64,000 nucleotides of DNA from positions 1 through 64,000 of the forward strand of contig CALQJX020000013.1 in NCBI GenBank assembly GCA_943331005.2, in the 5' to 3' direction. The stretch is from Bordetella parapertussis. GTDB taxonomy: Bacteria > Bacteroidota > Bacteroidia > Chitinophagales > Chitinophagaceae. Shown here one piece after another: positions 9,265 to 18,464 of the stretch (position 1 is the stretch's first letter; each line of letters begins with the position of its first letter). A program made the translations under genes and the position numbers. Under the pieces are notes generated by a model. The model ran no database searches. It was not told the DNA's origin and saw nothing but the letters and a program-made list of their open reading frames with translations.

Positions 9265-10374
9265 ATGAAGATTATTTTATGGATTTTAAGGGTATCAGTA
9301 GGCCTTTTATTCATTTTCTCTGGTTTGGTTAAGGCTAACGATCCGCTGGGACTCACCTATAAAATGAATGAGTTCTTTGAAGTGTGGGGTATGACCTACA
9401 TGATAAAGTATAGTTTGGCACTCTCCGTTACCATGATCGCTTTCGAGATCACTTCAGGCCTCGCAATGATAGTGGGTAATGTGTTCCGATTGTACATTAC
9501 ATTACTATTGTTGCTCAATATATTCTTTACTTTCCTTACAGGTTATGCCCTTTATTCTGGCAAGATCAAAGAGTGTGGTTGTTTCGGCGATTGTATCAAA
9601 ATATCAAATACTGCAACCTTCTATAAAGATGTGGTGCTTACTGCAGCTGCTTTATTCCTTTTTGTATTCAGGTACAGGGTATTCCCTATCTTCAACAAAC
9701 CAGCTATCAATGCTTCAATTGTAGCGTGTGGTGCTATTTTCGCTTTCGGCGCACAATGGTGGGTGTTGCATCATTTGCCATATCACGATTGTCTTCCTTA
9801 TAAAGTAGGCAACAATATTTGGGAGAAAATGCAGCCATCGCCTGATGGTAAAGAAGCAGTTTATGCTACAACATTTGTTTATGAGAAAGATGGCGTAAAA
9901 AAAGATTTTACTGCCGAAAACTATCCGTGGAAAGACTCTACATGGAAATTCGTTTCCAGTAAGTCTGTTGAAGTTGCTCCTGCTACAGGACTTTCTGAGA
10001 TCCATGACTTTTCGCTTACAGATACTGCCAACTTAGATCAGACCAAGGCAATTCTTACCTCAAAAGGATATGTATTTATTTGGTTCCTGCGTGAGCCTGA
10101 AAAAGCAAACAAAGACAATATGGACATTCTTCGCGGTATGATGGATAAAGCAAAGGCTGCTAATGTGCCTTTCTATGTTGCTTGTTCAGCTGGTCGTGAT
10201 CTTTGTAAAGTATACCAGGAAGCCTGGAATATGCAGGATATTCCATTTATGACAATTGACGTTACAGTTAATAAGACAGTGATGCGTACAAATCCTGGTC
10301 TGATGTTGCTGAAAGATGGAGTAGTGGTAAACAAATGGAGTTATCTGGACTATCCCAAAGATTATAAGTTTTAA
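9265..10374 (+). CDS. BT_3928-type DoxX/MauE-like membrane protein
   Basis: The 369-aa protein has an N-terminal half with four or five TM segments typical of the DoxX/MauE superfamily. It carries an ECGCFGDC cysteine motif near residues 107-114, like MauE proteins that support disulfide chemistry. The C-terminal periplasmic half contains a thioredoxin-like segment (FYVACSAGRDLC, IPFMTID, NPGLMLLKDG) without a clean CxxC. In Bacteroidota this family is regularly adjacent to folP, as here. A role in envelope redox or quinone-linked chemistry is inferred, not shown. Confidence 0.85.
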   Translation: MKIILWILRVSVGLLFIFSGLVKANDPLGLTYKMNEFFEVWGMTYMIKYSLALSVTMIAFEITSGLAMIVGNVFRLYITLLLLLNIFFTFLTGYALYSGKIKECGCFGDCIKISNTATFYKDVVLTAAALFLFVFRYRVFPIFNKPAINASIVACGAIFAFGAQWWVLHHLPYHDCLPYKVGNNIWEKMQPSPDGKEAVYATTFVYEKDGVKKDFTAENYPWKDSTWKFVSSKSVEVAPATGLSEIHDFSLTDTANLDQTKAILTSKGYVFIWFLREPEKANKDNMDILRGMMDKAKAANVPFYVACSAGRDLCKVYQEAWNMQDIPFMTIDVTVNKTVMRTNPGLMLLKDGVVVNKWSYLDYPKDYKF

Positions 10375-10388
10375 TTGTTTTTATATCT

Positions 10389-10438
10389 GAAAAGCGTAAT
10401 GGTAGGTACTTTTAACTTACCATTACGCTTTTCTTTTT
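10389..10438 (+). terminator. Strong hairpin terminator
   Basis: A perfect 16-bp stem (10389-10404 with 10418-10433) with a 13-nt loop is followed by a T-rich tail. It lies 15 bp after the stop of the BT_3928-type gene. Confidence 0.85.
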
Positions 10439-10503
10439 ACCCATATTTTCATATCCTGATGCGGATATTAATAGTTTTATTTTGACTAAATTATAAAAGT
10501 AAG

Positions 10504-10728
10504 CCATTCCCGATAAGTAAGGCCGAGACAAGTCCTGTGGTAATGACGGCCTTGATGGCTTTGGCTTTGTTATGTTTATTCCCTGCTGCTTTGTCATCCG
10601 GAATCGGATCTGAATCTCAGAAACCTCTGGCCGTAGTTATAAAAGGATGTTTGGTTATAGCCACAAAAACTAACCTTAATTATATTGCCGATTTTCGTCT
10701 GTTGGTTTTTCAACAGAAAACAGAATAA
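10504..10728 (+). pseudogene. Remnant of a CzcA/CusA-type RND efflux permease
   Basis: Residues read here include VMTALMAL, FPAALSSGIGSESQKPLAVV and GCLVIAT. These match the conserved late segment of heavy-metal RND permeases (typically RPVLMTAL...PAALSTGIGSxxQKPLAxVxxGGL). The preceding codons AETSPVV look like a shortened AETRxRPV. Nothing upstream encodes the remaining ~900 residues. The continuation after GCLV lacks the usual final TM and LPALY motif. This is a ~65-codon fossil, not a functional gene. The surrounding 10440-10750 bases hold nothing else I can support. Confidence 0.75.
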
Positions 10729-10753
10729 CTGATCTATGTTGTCGTTTAATAGT

Positions 10754-10780
10754 CATGGGTAGAGCATTGATCTACCCATG
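10754..10780. terminator. Hairpin between RND remnant and SRPBCC gene
   Basis: A 10-bp stem (CATGGGTAGA) with a 7-nt loop has a T-run on the + side. It lies just beyond the stop codon of the reverse-strand SRPBCC gene and could act in both directions. Confidence 0.6.
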
Positions 10781-10783
10781 TTT

Positions 10784-11782
10784 TTATTGTATCAGCACAT
10801 ACACATTGGTTATCCACTTACTGGTTTCTTTTTCAGTGCCGTTGTATACCACATATTCTTCCACGGTCAGCCATTTAGTAAGCCCCTTCTGTGCAAGGTG
10901 TTTATTCAGCGCTTCATGAACTTTCTTCAACCCGCTATAGTCGCCTTTATGAATTGCTTTGAAAGCACGAGAAGGAGTAACCTGAGAGAATGTTATTCCG
11001 TTTACAGGTATATCGGTATCTGCTACAGGGAAACCTGCAAAAACATCTGTTTTACTGTGCACTTTATCCCACTCATAAAACAAACCTACCGGTGCACCGG
11101 TTATTTTTGAAGCCGGTGTTTTTATAAACAAACTATATGTATCTCCGAAAAATATACTGATGTCATCCTGATTCACGGTATCTCTTATACCAGCTATTAG
11201 TCCACCCGCATATTCTACTTCTTTTATGTCAATGACAGGTTCTACATCAGTTTCCACATAGGATCTAAGTTTCTGTAAGCTACGCTCGAAGTCGCCACCC
11301 ATATATTTATCCAGATCGAAAACAATGAGCATTGCATTAGCAATGAACGGAAAATGTTTATGAAACGTCCATGTAACCTTTGTGTAATCACCTGTATCTT
11401 TTACTGATAAAATACCATCTGCTTCCATAGATGCCGGTTTACTTACCGTAAATATATAATGTAGCAAATTTTCTTCTAAACTCACATTTTTTATAACACC
11501 TGTGCCGCTTATACCGTCATCTCCGGCCCATTCCAGTGTGCTTCCGGGCAGTCCGTCTGTTCCCTTGTAGGTGATCTTTGCAGAAGTATCGTTTTGCAAA
11601 AGCGTGCTCCAGTTTTGCCAGTTTTTGAATTTTGATATTTGTTCATACACAGTCTCTTTACTGGCTCGAATTACTATGCTTCTTGATACAGTAACATCAT
11701 TAGGCTCAACTATAGCCAATGTCAATACAAGTGCAGCAACTATGAGGATAAGAAAAATGGAAAAGCGTATGAATTTGTTCAT
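10784..11782 (-). CDS. SRPBCC domain plus GyrI-like effector-binding protein
   Basis: A 332-aa protein with an N-terminal membrane anchor or signal (about residues 5-25). A SRPBCC/polyketide-cyclase-like fold follows (residues ~32-175; SRSIVIRASKETVYEQI, FKNWQNW), then a GyrI/AraC effector-binding-like domain to the C-terminus (ending TNVYVLIQ). This two-domain architecture is widespread in Bacteroidota. The fold binds small hydrophobic ligands, but no ligand is known. It is monocistronic, with a terminator hairpin on its 3' side. Confidence 0.82.
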   Translation of the reverse strand: MNKFIRFSIFLILIVAALVLTLAIVEPNDVTVSRSIVIRASKETVYEQISKFKNWQNWSTLLQNDTSAKITYKGTDGLPGSTLEWAGDDGISGTGVIKNVSLEENLLHYIFTVSKPASMEADGILSVKDTGDYTKVTWTFHKHFPFIANAMLIVFDLDKYMGGDFERSLQKLRSYVETDVEPVIDIKEVEYAGGLIAGIRDTVNQDDISIFFGDTYSLFIKTPASKITGAPVGLFYEWDKVHSKTDVFAGFPVADTDIPVNGITFSQVTPSRAFKAIHKGDYSGLKKVHEALNKHLAQKGLTKWLTVEEYVVYNGTEKETSKWITNVYVLIQ

Positions 11783-12013
11783 GAGTATAAAATTAGAAAA
11801 TAGACTTGAAACAGCTACTCATTAGGCATAAATTGGGTTGATATATAAATATTTTATTCCTGTTTTACGCAAAGTACTTTATTATCGAATATTAGTTCCC
11901 ATTTTTATCAATGTACTACAATCTATTGTTCCTATTTACGTTATTTGCAACGAAATTCAATTGTGGCGCGGAAATTGCAGTATCACTTTTTCCGGCGCAT
12001 CTCTTTTATTGAT

Positions 12014-13960
12014 ATGAAGGTTTCTGTAATAATTGTAAACTACAACGTAAAGTACTTCCTGGAAGTATGCCTGCACTCTGTGTTGCGTGCTGCAGTCGGT
12101 GTGGCTGCAGAAGTAATTGTAGTAGACAATAATTCCACAGATGGCAGTTGCGAATTTGTGAAAGAGCGTTTCCCGGAGGTAGTGCTCATAGAAAACAAGG
12201 ATAACAAAGGTTTTTCAAAGGCCAATAATCAGGCAGTGGCTATTGCAAAAGGGGAGTACATACTATTCCTGAACCCCGATACGGTGATGCCCGAGGGCTT
12301 TCTCAGTGCCACTTTGGCATACATGGATGCTCATCCGGAAGCCGGTGCTCTGGGGCCAAGACTCATTGATGGCAAGGGGCAATTTGCTCCAGATTCCAAG
12401 AAGTCATTCCCTTCGCTGTCTGTTGCCATATTCAAAACTACAGGTCTTAATAAGATATTTAGTAAGTCGGCATATATCAATAAATATTACGCAGTTCACA
12501 TTGCAGAGCGCCAAACTGCAGAGGTAGATGTGCTCTCGGGTTGCTGTATGCTGGTTCGTAAAAAAGCAATGGACGAATCGGGTGGCCCATTCGACGAAGA
12601 CTACTTCATGTATTGCGAGGATGTGGACCTTTCCTATCGCATTCAAAAGGCCGGCTATAAGAATATATATTATCCCGAGGTAGACCTCATACATTATAAA
12701 GGGGAGAGCACCCGTAAAATGACGCTTTCTTATGTGCGTATTTTCAATGAAGCATTGGTAACCTTCGTAAAGAAACACTACACTAAAAAGCAGGCAGGTC
12801 TGTTTATTATGTTTATCAATGCCGGAATAGTACTCAGGGCAATACTGGGTACTATGAAACGTGCATTGAAGGTATTGCATATGCCTTTGTTCGATGCGCT
12901 TATACTTTTGGTAACCCTATACGGTATCAAAGAGTTTTGGGTAAACGAAGTAAAAAACATTGCACCCATACAGTCAGCGGTAGTATACGCTACATTCCCG
13001 GCATATATACTGCTTTGGTTGCTTTCATTATACTTCAATGGAGCGTATGACCAGCCATATCGCGCGCTGAAGGTGGTGAGGGGTATGGTATTCGGTACCA
13101 TCATTATTCTGGCCTACTATGGTTTGCTGCCTCCCGAATACAGGTATTCAAGGGCCATTATCATTTTTACAGGTATGGCAGGTACTGTTAGTTTACTGGG
13201 CTTGCACGAATTGTTGTACCGTATGGGTATTCTAAGGTTCATTCCATATGATACCCTGCCTAGAAAAGCAGTGATAGTGGCCGAAGAGAAATCTTATAGG
13301 CAAACTGCCGATGTGTTGCGTCTGGTGAATTATGCACCAGAGCTCTCAGGCCGAATCAATCCGGGTAGCAGTAAGAACGGTGCATTGGGCACATTGGCAG
13401 AAATGAAGCAATTGCTTTATGTGACCAATGTAAATGAGGTCATATTCTGTATCAATGGACTTACCTATACAGATGTTTTTGCACGTATGCAGGAATGTGG
13501 TGGTGACTATGAATACAAGATCCATTTGCCGGGCGGGCAGAGTTTTGTAGGTAGTAATTCCAGTGCCACTTCGGGCGATCTTTACACCATAGACCGTCGT
13601 TTCAATCTTTCGGATTTTGCACAGATACGCAATAAGCGCATGGTAGATATAGGTGCTTCTATAGTTTTCCTTTTGCTGGCACCAGTAATGCTTTTTGTTG
13701 TGCGTAAACCAGCTGTTTTCCTATCGCGTTGTTTTGCTGTATTGATTGGCAAAATTACATGGGTAGGCTATGCTTCTGCAGGCAATATTTCCGGTCTGCC
13801 ATCTATCAGAAAGGGGGTAATTCCACCTTGTAATGTCATTCCCGGATATGAGCCGGGCGAAGAGGTGAAAGCTAATATTGACCTCAATTATGCACAGCAA
13901 TACACGCCATCTACCGATCTTAATCTGCTGCTGAATAACATAAAGTTTCTGGGTAGCTGA
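12014..13960 (+). CDS. GT2 glycosyltransferase fused to a degenerate sugar-phosphotransferase-like module
   Basis: The 648-aa protein starts at ATG 12014, directly before MKVSVIIVNYN. Residues 1-~290 are a rhamnosyltransferase-like GT2 domain (VDNNSTDG, LNPDT, CEDVDLSYR). Four TM segments follow (about 295-430), then a Rossmann-like region (RKAVIVAEE...EVIFCI). The C-terminus resembles polyprenyl-phosphate sugar phosphotransferases at both edges: KRMVDIGASIVFLLLAPV at its start and an IDLNYAQQYTPSTDL-type end. The catalytic middle (GKxFxxxKFRSM, DELPQ, SLVGPRP) is absent or reduced to ITWVGY. The GT2 domain is probably active, with the rest anchoring or scaffolding. Confidence 0.8.
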   Translation: MKVSVIIVNYNVKYFLEVCLHSVLRAAVGVAAEVIVVDNNSTDGSCEFVKERFPEVVLIENKDNKGFSKANNQAVAIAKGEYILFLNPDTVMPEGFLSATLAYMDAHPEAGALGPRLIDGKGQFAPDSKKSFPSLSVAIFKTTGLNKIFSKSAYINKYYAVHIAERQTAEVDVLSGCCMLVRKKAMDESGGPFDEDYFMYCEDVDLSYRIQKAGYKNIYYPEVDLIHYKGESTRKMTLSYVRIFNEALVTFVKKHYTKKQAGLFIMFINAGIVLRAILGTMKRALKVLHMPLFDALILLVTLYGIKEFWVNEVKNIAPIQSAVVYATFPAYILLWLLSLYFNGAYDQPYRALKVVRGMVFGTIIILAYYGLLPPEYRYSRAIIIFTGMAGTVSLLGLHELLYRMGILRFIPYDTLPRKAVIVAEEKSYRQTADVLRLVNYAPELSGRINPGSSKNGALGTLAEMKQLLYVTNVNEVIFCINGLTYTDVFARMQECGGDYEYKIHLPGGQSFVGSNSSATSGDLYTIDRRFNLSDFAQIRNKRMVDIGASIVFLLLAPVMLFVVRKPAVFLSRCFAVLIGKITWVGYASAGNISGLPSIRKGVIPPCNVIPGYEPGEEVKANIDLNYAQQYTPSTDLNLLLNNIKFLGS

Positions 13961-14088
13961 TCATCCATTTTTGGTTTTTCAATCAATTGCTTTAAACCCG
14001 GCTGGTCATATTCGGATGATTAATAGTTATGCAAAATTTTGAATTGTAACCAACCCTTGTTAACTTCACCCTAAATAAGCAGGCATAC

Positions 14089-14337
14089 ATGAAATTTCGT
14101 AGTTCTCTCTTACTGATACTGGCTATCTTCAGTGTATTATCAATGACCTCTTGTGTGAAAAAATATACATGCAGCTGTCTCATTAAGTACTCTGGTGCTC
14201 CGGGTATGCCCGATAGTGTTTACAACGAATATGACGTTTACAACAACAAGAAGGGAGCAGAATCGGTTTGTAAGAAAGAGTCTTATGAAAAAGAAGAAAA
14301 CGGTGTAAAGATCACCGAGACCTGCAAGCTTTACTAG
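14089..14337 (+). CDS. Small Cys-rich lipoprotein
   Basis: An 82-aa protein with a lipoprotein signal peptide ending LSMTSC (lipid-attached Cys at position 22). The short polar mature part has four further cysteines (CSC, VCKK, TCKLY), suggesting disulfides in the periplasm. No family is recognised. A TTTTG box near 14037-14041 lies 19 bp before TAACTTCA at 14061, resembling the Bacteroidota -33/-7 promoter. Confidence 0.7.
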   Translation: MKFRSSLLLILAIFSVLSMTSCVKKYTCSCLIKYSGAPGMPDSVYNEYDVYNNKKGAESVCKKESYEKEENGVKITETCKLY

Positions 14338-14526
14338 TCTTTATTTTTTGCTTGTATTTTACCCGGCAATTTTCTGATGTCATTTTGATACCTCCATTCT
14401 CATTGTTATAGATTCAATCTGATCATCTCTAATTACATATTCGTTATGGGTTATTAACTCATAATAATTACAATTGCTTTTCCGTTATACTATTACTTCT
14501 TTATTTTTACATTCTAACTGGTATAA

Positions 14527-15960
14527 ATGCGGTCTAAAGCATCCATCATCATACTCTCGATCTGTGCGCTTTTTGTAGTGCTCATGAGTCAATCTTGCAG
14601 AAAAGAAAAAAAGATCCTAACAACCGGAGGCGATCTTCGATTCTCTGATGATACTTTGAGTTTCGATACTGTGTTTACTGCAGCCGGTAGTTTCACATCA
14701 GGTATACTTATCTTTAATACTCAGAATCAAGAAATTATACTTAGTTCAGTGAAAATGCTGAACGGTAATTCATATTTCCGGCTGAATGTGGATGGATTCC
14801 AGGGCAACAATATTTCCAATATCAGAATAGCAGCAAATGATAGTGTTTATGTTTTTGCAACAGTAGAGATTGATCCCAATAACGAAAGAACACCATTCAT
14901 TGTTACCGACTCGCTGGTAGCTACACTCAACGGTAAAAATTTCTTTGTTCCTTTCACTGCTTATGGTCAGAATGCACGCTACATAGTAGATAGTGTCATT
15001 ACTATCAATACTGTTTGGGATACATTACTGCCCTATGTAATTGTGAACAGTGCCGGAGTGGCTGCCGGTGCTACGCTCACACTCAATCCCGGCTGCCGCA
15101 TATACATGCATCAGAATTCAGGATTGGTAGTGTTTGGTAAACTTATAGCCAACGGTACAGCAAAAGATAGTGTTATTTTTCAGGGCGACAGGCTCGATCG
15201 CAGATATTTCGGTTACGAAGGTTATCCGGGAGAGTGGGGTGGTATCTATTTTCATTCCTATAGCAGTGGTAGCAGACTACGCTATACGCGTATAGAGAAC
15301 GGAGGCAATGGTGCATTGGGCAATGCTGCAGCTATTTGGGTAAATATAGACTCAAATGCTTCAGGTTCACAACCTCAGCTTCGCATGGAAAACAGTATTG
15401 TGAAGAACTCTATAGGCTCAGGGATCTACTCCAGAAAGGGTACAATTTCTGCAACAAATTGCCTCTTCCATTCCACCGGAGGGTATGCGCTGGCAATCAT
15501 TCAGGGTGGGCGAGATACCTTTACGAATTGCACCTTTGCCAATTATGGCGGAACAGGCCTGTCGCATAGCGCACAGGGAACAGTAGCCATACTCAATTAT
15601 TACAAACCCGATCAGAATACCATTTACTTTGGCGACCTGTATGCCGCTATGCGCAACTGTATAGTTTACGGCTCTCTGGATAGTGAGATCGTTTGCAGTT
15701 CGGTGCCGGATGCTGCTGCTGTGCTGGAAATGGATCATTGCCTGTTGCGCATAGGTAAGAACAGAGAAGCTTTTGTAAATTTTACAGATTGCATTTACAA
15801 TGTTGATCCAATGTTCAAAGACAAGGAGAAAGGCGATTACAGGCTGAAAGAAGGTTCGCCAGCTATAGGCAAAGGCAATTCAATTTACACACCCGCCAAC
15901 GATCTGGATGGTAAAAACAGGTCTGGCAGCAATGATATTGGTTGCTTTAAGTTCGAGTAA
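14527..15960 (+). CDS. Beta-helix lipoprotein
   Basis: A 477-aa lipoprotein with signal peptide and lipobox MSQSC (Cys 24). Residues ~30-160 look like an Ig-like domain found in Bacteroidota lipoproteins (DLRFSDDTLSFDTVFT). Residues ~165-470 form a right-handed parallel beta-helix-like array (repeated xIxNCxFxxxG turns; TNCTFANYGGTG, MRNCIVYG), closing with DLDGKNRSGSNDIGCF. The fold is common in polysaccharide-binding or -cleaving surface proteins, but no catalytic residues can be assigned. It is monocistronic. Confidence 0.8.
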   Translation: MRSKASIIILSICALFVVLMSQSCRKEKKILTTGGDLRFSDDTLSFDTVFTAAGSFTSGILIFNTQNQEIILSSVKMLNGNSYFRLNVDGFQGNNISNIRIAANDSVYVFATVEIDPNNERTPFIVTDSLVATLNGKNFFVPFTAYGQNARYIVDSVITINTVWDTLLPYVIVNSAGVAAGATLTLNPGCRIYMHQNSGLVVFGKLIANGTAKDSVIFQGDRLDRRYFGYEGYPGEWGGIYFHSYSSGSRLRYTRIENGGNGALGNAAAIWVNIDSNASGSQPQLRMENSIVKNSIGSGIYSRKGTISATNCLFHSTGGYALAIIQGGRDTFTNCTFANYGGTGLSHSAQGTVAILNYYKPDQNTIYFGDLYAAMRNCIVYGSLDSEIVCSSVPDAAAVLEMDHCLLRIGKNREAFVNFTDCIYNVDPMFKDKEKGDYRLKEGSPAIGKGNSIYTPANDLDGKNRSGSNDIGCFKFE

Positions 15961-16021
15961 TGGTATTTATTTTTCAATTACTATTACTTCCAGCATAGTA
16001 TATCCGGCTAGACCACAAAAG

Positions 16022-16975
16022 TCAATTTCCTTTCACTGTAATTATTTCTGATTTCAGATAGTCTGCCGCAACTTGTTCGGAATATTTATACTCTTCTTCT
16101 TTCAGTAGTGCAGCGTGTCCGTTACGTACAGTACCTGCCCACGCATGGCTGGCGTATGGTTCTATAGCAAAGTGTTTTACGGTATGCCCCATCGATAGTA
16201 CATCGCTAAACCACCGAGTACCTATATCCAGCCCGAAGAATGCACCAAAGGGTACCGCATTTCCAATTGGCATAGTTACCGGTCTTGCCAGCTTCATGTT
16301 TATCAAAGCAGTCCATTCATTAAGTCTACACTCGGGTAGAGGCCATGGTCTGTTTTTGTGGGGCAGGTCTCCATAATGTTGGGCTCTGCTGCCGGGGTGC
16401 TCTGCAAGTAGTTGCACCAGTTCATCATATCCTGGTTTGTAGCTGGTATAACTTTCAGGATTGCAAAAACCGGCAAAGTGTGCAGAGCAGTTCCAGCATT
16501 GCCCTACTGGGCCTATACCTATATTGTTCCCGCAATCATGCAGCATTGCACCTATCACATCACCTGTGTACATTACATCGTTGTGAGAGATGAACAAATG
16601 ATCTTTGTTTGTTTGTTCCCAGCCATATTGATACCGTACAGATCTGCGGAAGGCGGGCCACCTGAAAATGAACTTAGATCTGAATGGACGCACCCACAAC
16701 CATAGACCGGGTGTGAAGCTGATCAGTTTCTTGCCAAAAGCTCTTTTAATAAAGCCAAAATCACTGTTGTGAGGCTGTTTACGCTCTTCAATAAAATAGA
16801 TCTTATCAATCCATTGCCCTGAATGTTTCAACAATGTATATAGGGTCACAGCCGTGTTGTGGGGCTTGCCATATACATTTATGACCACGTCAACCTTTTG
16901 GTTGACGTGGTCATTTTCATTTACTTGAAGTGTTCGAGCTACAAGCTGTTCGTATCCTTTGCCCAGATCCATCAC
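16022..16975 (-). CDS. Glycosyltransferase-like protein
   Basis: The 317-aa protein has an N-terminal DVVINVYGKPHNTAVTLYTLLKH segment resembling the nucleotide-sugar strand and helix of GT-A enzymes. A possible metal/acceptor motif SHNDVMYTGDV follows, with HFAGFCNPESY and a C-terminal HAWAGTVRNGHAA. No clear DxD is present, so the assignment to glycosyltransferases is tentative. It begins 6 bp after purB on the same strand and is presumably co-transcribed with it. A second ATG is at the next codon (16972). Confidence 0.55.
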   Translation of the reverse strand: MMDLGKGYEQLVARTLQVNENDHVNQKVDVVINVYGKPHNTAVTLYTLLKHSGQWIDKIYFIEERKQPHNSDFGFIKRAFGKKLISFTPGLWLWVRPFRSKFIFRWPAFRRSVRYQYGWEQTNKDHLFISHNDVMYTGDVIGAMLHDCGNNIGIGPVGQCWNCSAHFAGFCNPESYTSYKPGYDELVQLLAEHPGSRAQHYGDLPHKNRPWPLPECRLNEWTALINMKLARPVTMPIGNAVPFGAFFGLDIGTRWFSDVLSMGHTVKHFAIEPYASHAWAGTVRNGHAALLKEEEYKYSEQVAADYLKSEIITVKGN

Positions 16976-16981
16976 TTAGGC

Positions 16982-18331
16982 TTAGAAGTCGAAATCAACT
17001 CCGGTATAGTTATGCGGAGTAATGGATTTAAGCTCTTTTTTCACTTTGGCGGTTACCTTCAGTGTATCTATGAACTTGTGTATGTCTTGTTTTGTTATGC
17101 TTGACTTGCCCCGTGTCAACGCTTTCAACGCTTCATAGGGTTGCGGATAGTTTTCTCTGCGCAATATGGTCTGTATCGCTTCTGCAACAACAGCCCAGTT
17201 GCGTTCCAGGTCTTCCTGCATTTTCTCTTTATTCAGAAGCAGTTTGTTCAGTCCTTTCTCCAAAGACCTCAGTGCAAGGAAGCTATGCGAAATAGGAATA
17301 CCTATGTTACGCAGTACTGTACTGTCTGTAAGATCGCGCTGCAAACGGCTGATCGGTAGTTTGGCGCTAAGATGCTCATAAAGTGCATTGGCTATACCGA
17401 AGTTGCCTTCAGCATTTTCAAAATCTATCGGATTCACTTTGTGTGGCATAGCGCTGCTGCCTACTTCACCGGCTTTTACTTTCTGGCGGAAGTATTCCAT
17501 GCTGATATATTGCCAAACATCCCTGCTCAGATCCATAAGGATGGTGTTGATGCGTTTCAGTGCATCGAACTGTGCTGCAAGGCTATCATAATGTTCTATC
17601 TGGGTGGTATACTGCATACGCTCCAGACCCAGTTTCTTTTCTACAAAATCATTGCCGAATTTTACCCAGTCCATCTTTGGGAATGCGACATGGTGTGCAT
17701 TGAAGTTACCTGTAGCTCCTCCGAATTTTGCAGCAAAAGGTATATTCAGTAACTGATCTATCTGTCCTTCCAGGCGCTCCACAAAAACCATCCATTCTTT
17801 GCCCAGCGTTGTTGGTGATGCCGGCTGGCCATGTGTTCTGGCAAGCATGGGTATACCTTTCCATTCCTGTGCCAGATGATATAGGTGTAGGTGTGTGTTC
17901 AGCAGCATAGGGAAGTATTCTTCCTCCAGTGCTTCTTTCCACGAAAGTGGGATTGCGGTGTTGTTTATGTCCTGAGAGGTGAGACCGAAATGTACCCATT
18001 CCAAACTTTCGCCGGCACCAAGTGCTTCTAGTTTTTCCTTCAGAAAATATTCTACTGCTTTTACATCGTGATTTGTGGTTTTTTCAATGGACTTGATCTT
18101 AGCAGCATCTTCCTCGCTGAATTGCTGATAGACCTCACGAAGTTTTGCAGGTTTTACTTTTGCAGGTAGTTTTATAACTTTCTTTTCTGCCAGGAAAAGG
18201 AAATATTCTACTTCTACTCGCACCCTGTATTTGATAAGTCCATACTCCGAAAAGTAGGGAGCAAAGGGTGATACCTGTGATCTGTAGCGTCCGTCTATCG
18301 GGCTGATTGCAGTAAGTGCATTGAGTTCCAT
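16982..18331 (-). CDS. purB: Adenylosuccinate lyase
   Basis: This enzyme of the fumarase/aspartase superfamily (449 aa) acts twice in purine synthesis, cleaving SAICAR and adenylosuccinate. The superfamily signature GSSAMPHKVNPIDFENAEG lies at 291-309, with the flexible-loop serines 292-293. The catalytic-region histidine is in ARTHGQPA (H167), and TTNHDVKAVEYFL holds the conserved NHD. Its length is normal for the E. coli-like clade. It appears to head a two-gene operon with the glycosyltransferase-like gene. Confidence 0.96.
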   Translation of the reverse strand: MELNALTAISPIDGRYRSQVSPFAPYFSEYGLIKYRVRVEVEYFLFLAEKKVIKLPAKVKPAKLREVYQQFSEEDAAKIKSIEKTTNHDVKAVEYFLKEKLEALGAGESLEWVHFGLTSQDINNTAIPLSWKEALEEEYFPMLLNTHLHLYHLAQEWKGIPMLARTHGQPASPTTLGKEWMVFVERLEGQIDQLLNIPFAAKFGGATGNFNAHHVAFPKMDWVKFGNDFVEKKLGLERMQYTTQIEHYDSLAAQFDALKRINTILMDLSRDVWQYISMEYFRQKVKAGEVGSSAMPHKVNPIDFENAEGNFGIANALYEHLSAKLPISRLQRDLTDSTVLRNIGIPISHSFLALRSLEKGLNKLLLNKEKMQEDLERNWAVVAEAIQTILRRENYPQPYEALKALTRGKSSITKQDIHKFIDTLKVTAKVKKELKSITPHNYTGVDFDF

Positions 18332-18335
18332 TGTG

Positions 18336-18343
18336 CAAAGATA
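18336..18343 (-). promoter_or_regulatory. -7 element of purB
   Basis: TATCTTTG on the reverse strand matches the Bacteroidota TAnnTTTG -7 box and ends only 4 bp before the purB ATG. The transcript would therefore be leaderless or nearly so. No convincing -33 TTG was found at the usual spacing. Confidence 0.5.
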
Positions 18344-18407
18344 ACAGCATCGAATTAATCATTGAAACATAATAGGTCCGGTATCGGAATTTTACTATTT
18401 TTATGCC

Positions 18408-18424
18408 ACAACTAATCAAGTTGT
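18408..18424. promoter_or_regulatory. Inverted repeat ACAACT-N5-AGTTGT, candidate operator
   Basis: A 6-bp inverted repeat with a 5-nt spacer lies 40 bp upstream of the small Cys-tailed gene that leads the two-component cassette. A LuxR/FixJ-type dimer, such as the regulator encoded at 20289, could bind a site of this form. The assignment is inference. Confidence 0.35.
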
Positions 18425-18464
18425 AATCTAAAACCTTCCTTAACCATTTAAAAACAAGTAACCT

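Noticed and set aside
10412..10597. Reverse-strand 61-residue frame
   Set aside because: No recognisable motif and it crosses the terminator; the forward reading gives a clear RND match.
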